A stretch of 64,000 nucleotides of DNA. Origin: Amoebidium appalachense (lineage: Eukaryota > Ichthyosporea). The position numbers were made by a program, and so were the translations under genes. Of this stretch, positions 59,301 to 64,000 are shown piece after piece; the stretch's first letter is position 1, and the number at the start of each line of letters is the position of its first letter. The stretch spans positions 3,968,001-4,032,000 of the forward strand of contig CAVNZM010000013.1 of the NCBI GenBank assembly GCA_963693365.1, given 5' to 3'. The notes under the pieces were generated by a model. That model saw only the letters and a program-made list of their open reading frames with translations, ran no database searches and had not been told where the DNA came from.

Positions 59301-60006
59301 CTTAGCTCGTGTAGACTTAGCTTTTTTCTCTCTCTCTCTCTCTCGTGTAGACTTAGCTTTTTTCTCTCTCTCTCTCTCTCGTGTAGACTTAGCTTTTTTC
59401 TCTCTCTCTCTCTCTCGTGTAGACTTAGCTTTTTTCTCTCTCTCTCTCTCTCGTGTAGACTTAGCTTTTTTCTCTCTCTCTTTTTTCTCTCTCTCTCTCT
59501 CGTGTAGACTTAGCTTTTTTCTCTCTCTCTTTTCTCACTCTCTCTCTCTCGTGTAGACTTAGCTTTTTTCTCTCTCTCTTTTCTCTCTCCCTCTCTCTCG
59601 TGTAGACTTAGCTTTTTTCTCTCTCTCTTTTTCTCTCTCTCTCTCTCGTGTAGACTTAGCTTTTTTCTCTCTCTCTTTTCTCTCTCTCTCTCTCTCGTGT
59701 AGACTTAGCTTTTTTCTCTCTCTCTTTTCTCTCTCTCTCTCTCTCGTGTAGACTTAGCTTTTTTCTCTCTCTCTTTTCTCTCTCTCTCTCTCTCGTGTAG
59801 ACTTAGCTTTTTTCTCTCTCTCTTTTTTCTCTCTCTCTCTCTCGTGTAGACTTAGCTTTTTTCTCTCTCTCTTTTCTCTCTCTCTCTCTCTCGTGTAGAC
59901 TTAGCTTTTTTCTCTCTCTCTCTCTCGTGTAGACTTAGCTTTTTTCTCTCTCTCTCTCTCGTGTAGACTTAGCTTTTTTCTCTCTCTCTCTTCTCTCTCT
60001 CTCTCT
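59300..60006 (+). repeat. GTGTAGACTTAGCTTTTTT / (CT)n array, 16 copies
   Basis: Sixteen copies of GTGTAGACTTAGCTTTTTT separated by 15-32 bp of CT repeats. Later units have an added TTTTCTCT step. The fixed 19-bp core hardly varies while the CT spacers change length. Confidence 0.95.
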
Positions 60007-60105
60007 GGCCACTTTCCCACTTAAAAGTGGGTAATGCTGTATCGTTTGTTTTTTCTCCTTTTTTTTTTCTCTTTTTCAATTTTAAGTGGGAAAAGTGGGA
60101 AGTGG
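60007..60105. repeat. Inverted repeat CCACTTTCCCACTTAAAA
   Basis: The 18-bp arm CCACTTTCCCACTTAAAA at 60010-60027 is matched, with one extra A, by TTTTAAGTGGGAAAAGTGG at 60079-60097 across a pyrimidine-rich loop. Confidence 0.7.
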
Positions 60106-60187
60106 GAAATAGATTGATCGCGATCGGATCGGAGATGGTTTGGTGTGGTGATCTCAAAGTTACCAGGCCACGTGACTAGTCCAATAT

Positions 60188-60560
60188 TGGATTGGGCGAT
60201 GGACTTGGTAAGGGTCGAATCGAATCGTGAAGGGCCGCCAGGCCCGGAGCCCGGAGCACGGCGCCCGGCCCGCGCGGGGTCTGGGGGGACGGGGTCCGGG
60301 GGGACGGCGTGGGGCAGGGGCGGCCCGGGTCTGGGGGGACGGGGTCCGGGGGGACGGGGTGGAGTGTGGACCGTCCACTCCACACTCCACCCCGTCCCCC
60401 CGGACCCCGTCCCCCCAGACCCGGGCCGCCCTGCCCCACGCCGTCCCCCCGGACCCTGTCCCCCCAGACCCCGCGCGGGCCGGGCGCCGTGCTCCGGGCT
60501 CCGGGCCTGGCGGCCCTTCGCGATTCGATTCGACCCTTACCAAGTCCATCGCCCAATCCA
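60188..60560. repeat. GC-rich, nearly perfect hairpin with about 185-bp arms
   Basis: The left arm starts TGGATTGGGCGATGGACTTG at 60188 and the right arm ends with its complement at 60560. Both arms carry CGAATC, AGGGCCGCCAGGCCCGGAGC and two copies of GGTCTGGGGGGACGGGG. The centre is GTGGAC-C-GTCCAC near 60366-60378, so the loop is one base or a few. I see about two mismatches and a one-base indel. Confidence 0.95.
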
Positions 60561-61670
60561 AGTGTGAAAATCGATCCTAAAAAAACAACCAATCAAAAAC
60601 GTTGGAGTGATCTATCCCACAATCAAATGCGCAATCCCTTTTCCGGCCGTATATATTGAGCTATCCCGCGCACAATTGATCGTGGTCCTGGGTAATCGGC
60701 ATTGACCGGGTGGTGAAGACGCCGTGGCTGAGGATAGCGATACGTGCTTTGCTTTTCTATCCCAGGGAACACTTAAAGATCATCTAAATCGATCCCATTA
60801 AACCCTTAAAGAGGTCCTAAAGTAATCCTAACACAATACCTAATTGCAACTCTGAACATCTTTAAGCTACCCCAAATAGGGCGTGAAGATCGCAGAAAGG
60901 TATCACCAATACTTGCCTAAGATTGCGTTAGCATATCACATGCACAGACATGGCCTGTCTTGAAGATATAATTTGGGTGGCCAATAGCGCTACAAAAGAA
61001 CTCTCCAAAGATCTCCTTAGATGATCCACTGCCTAGCTGTGATATATCCGGACGGCATCCTAACGCAATCAGTTCGTTTCGCAAATGTTGCATGGCCATA
61101 CGGGATTAAGAGAGGATAAAGATTGTACTAAGATCTCCGCAGTACATCTTTAACATATCTCTACGCCCATCCCACGAGCGCCTTGTGTCAACTTACTTGC
61201 GTGTATAACGCATCATACACACATCTTTATAATATGTATCGGTATCTCTCATAGACATCCTGTAGAATGAGTGCAGACGTCTTTAGGACATCTGTTAACT
61301 ACCCCATGTTCCGGGATGATAAAAATATGTCCTCAATCCGTCCAAGATATCTTTAAGACGTAAAAGACATGAAAACCGGAAAGACGTCTTTCATATATCC
61401 CGTATGCATCCGCAACCCATCAGACAATTTAATGGGGGGTTAAGGACATCCGGACTTGTGCTGATGGGTATAAGTGCACTTCCAGGTGTCTGTATGACAT
61501 CTTGTCAGACGACTTTACTACGTCTTGCAGATGTCCACTGTCTTGAATCCGTGCCAGACGTATGTAATATATATGGGATGTGTTTCAGACGCCTTGCCAT
61601 CCTGAAATTCCGGGTTATCCTAAACCCGTCCTAAGCTATCTTTTAGATATATTAACGACGATAGGACGTC
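60561..61670. other. AT-rich spacer, no gene seen
   Basis: Between the hairpin and the THAP-like fragment. Words such as ATCTTTAAG and GACATCTT recur irregularly, perhaps an old repeat. CCAATC at 60590 and TATATATTGAG at 60650 could be a promoter without a gene. Confidence 0.4.
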
Positions 61671-62039
61671 CTAAAGTCGTACAAGACAGGTTTCGGATGG
61701 GGGGTGATCTTTGCTGATGGGGTGGTGCCACTTGACTTCGTTTTCGTGGGGAACCACGACGTGAAGTATGTCATTGAGTGGGCAGTGTTTTTTTTTTTTG
61801 CGAAGTTCATCCTCTAGGGATACACGGTAGGGGGTTGCATCGTCCTTGACTCTGCCATTTTTCTCAAATGACCCAGCTGGTACAAAGTGGCTAATGCACA
61901 CCGTACGCGATATCATAGGCATAGGCACTGATTCTAACTGCTTGTCCATACAGGCCTTGGCTTGCTTGCTTCCAGGGATGTTTCTGCCGAGAGCTGTCAA
62001 CCATTTCAAGCTGCGTTCTTTGTCTTTTGGCACGTCCAC
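61671..62039 (-). pseudogene. THAP-like zinc-finger fragment
   Basis: Minus-strand frame of 122 residues: ERSLKWLTALGRN, then SRTVCISHFVPAGSFEKNG and DDATPYRVSL. This is the second half of a THAP domain (W in the middle, then VC-x-x-HF and the F, then a Pro near the end). The N-terminal C-x2-4-C part is not in this frame; a short frame at about 62046-62100 starts MPDTCHKG, so a frameshift or splice may separate them. THAP domains bind DNA and occur in P-element-type transposases. Probably a transposon relic or a single exon. Confidence 0.5.

Positions 62040-64000
<1,961 letters not shown>

Noticed and set aside
60145-60592. Pro/Arg/Gly ORFs on both strands
   Set aside because: They are the two arms of the hairpin read in several frames.

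Overview
The window is nuclear DNA of a eukaryote. Protein genes are cut by many spliceosomal introns with clean GT-AG sites and matching phases. The introns and spacers are packed with (CA)n, (CT)n, long G/C homopolymers and minisatellites. Almost all the His/Thr, Cys/Val, Pro and Gly open frames come from these simple repeats and are not annotated. I cannot name the organism from sequence alone. A THO-complex gene, a Copia-like remnant, DUF7869- and THAP-like proteins and an inserted virus-like block fit a repeat-rich protist or alga, or an invertebrate.

Layout: (1) 1-9259, minus strand: a DUF7869-type protein, six exons read with consistent phases, running off the left edge. (2) 10730-24721, plus strand: a 15-exon gene joining a ParB-like domain to a beta-class DNA amino-methyltransferase-like domain. 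It is divergent from (1) across a 1.5-kb spacer. (3) 24722-31159: AT-rich DNA with a field of TTGGCAATA words, a truncated Copia-like element, and a triple TATA-bearing repeat. (4) 31160-33450, plus: a three-exon N-formylglutamate amidohydrolase. (5) 35893 to about 47455, minus: THOC5, fourteen exons, with introns swollen by minisatellites; it is convergent with (4). (6) About 47.7-58.9 kb: a compact block of twelve intron-poor ORFs. Its promoters combine CCAAT and TATA boxes, and genes are followed by AATAAA. It holds a penton-like protein, a membrane-anchored lectin and several lesions. I read it as an endogenous polinton-like or related DNA-virus insertion. (7) 58.98-60.56 kb: tandem arrays and then a GC-rich, nearly perfect hairpin of about 370 bp. 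(8) 60.56-64 kb: mostly featureless, with a THAP-like fragment.

The two divergent proteins at the left both look derived from selfish elements. They carry the same cluster of 20-bp palindromes in an intron just upstream of an exon of interest (the last exon in one, the last visible exon in the other). The host housekeeping genes (4 and 5) are complete apart from the 5' end of THOC5, which disappears exactly where the virus-like block begins.
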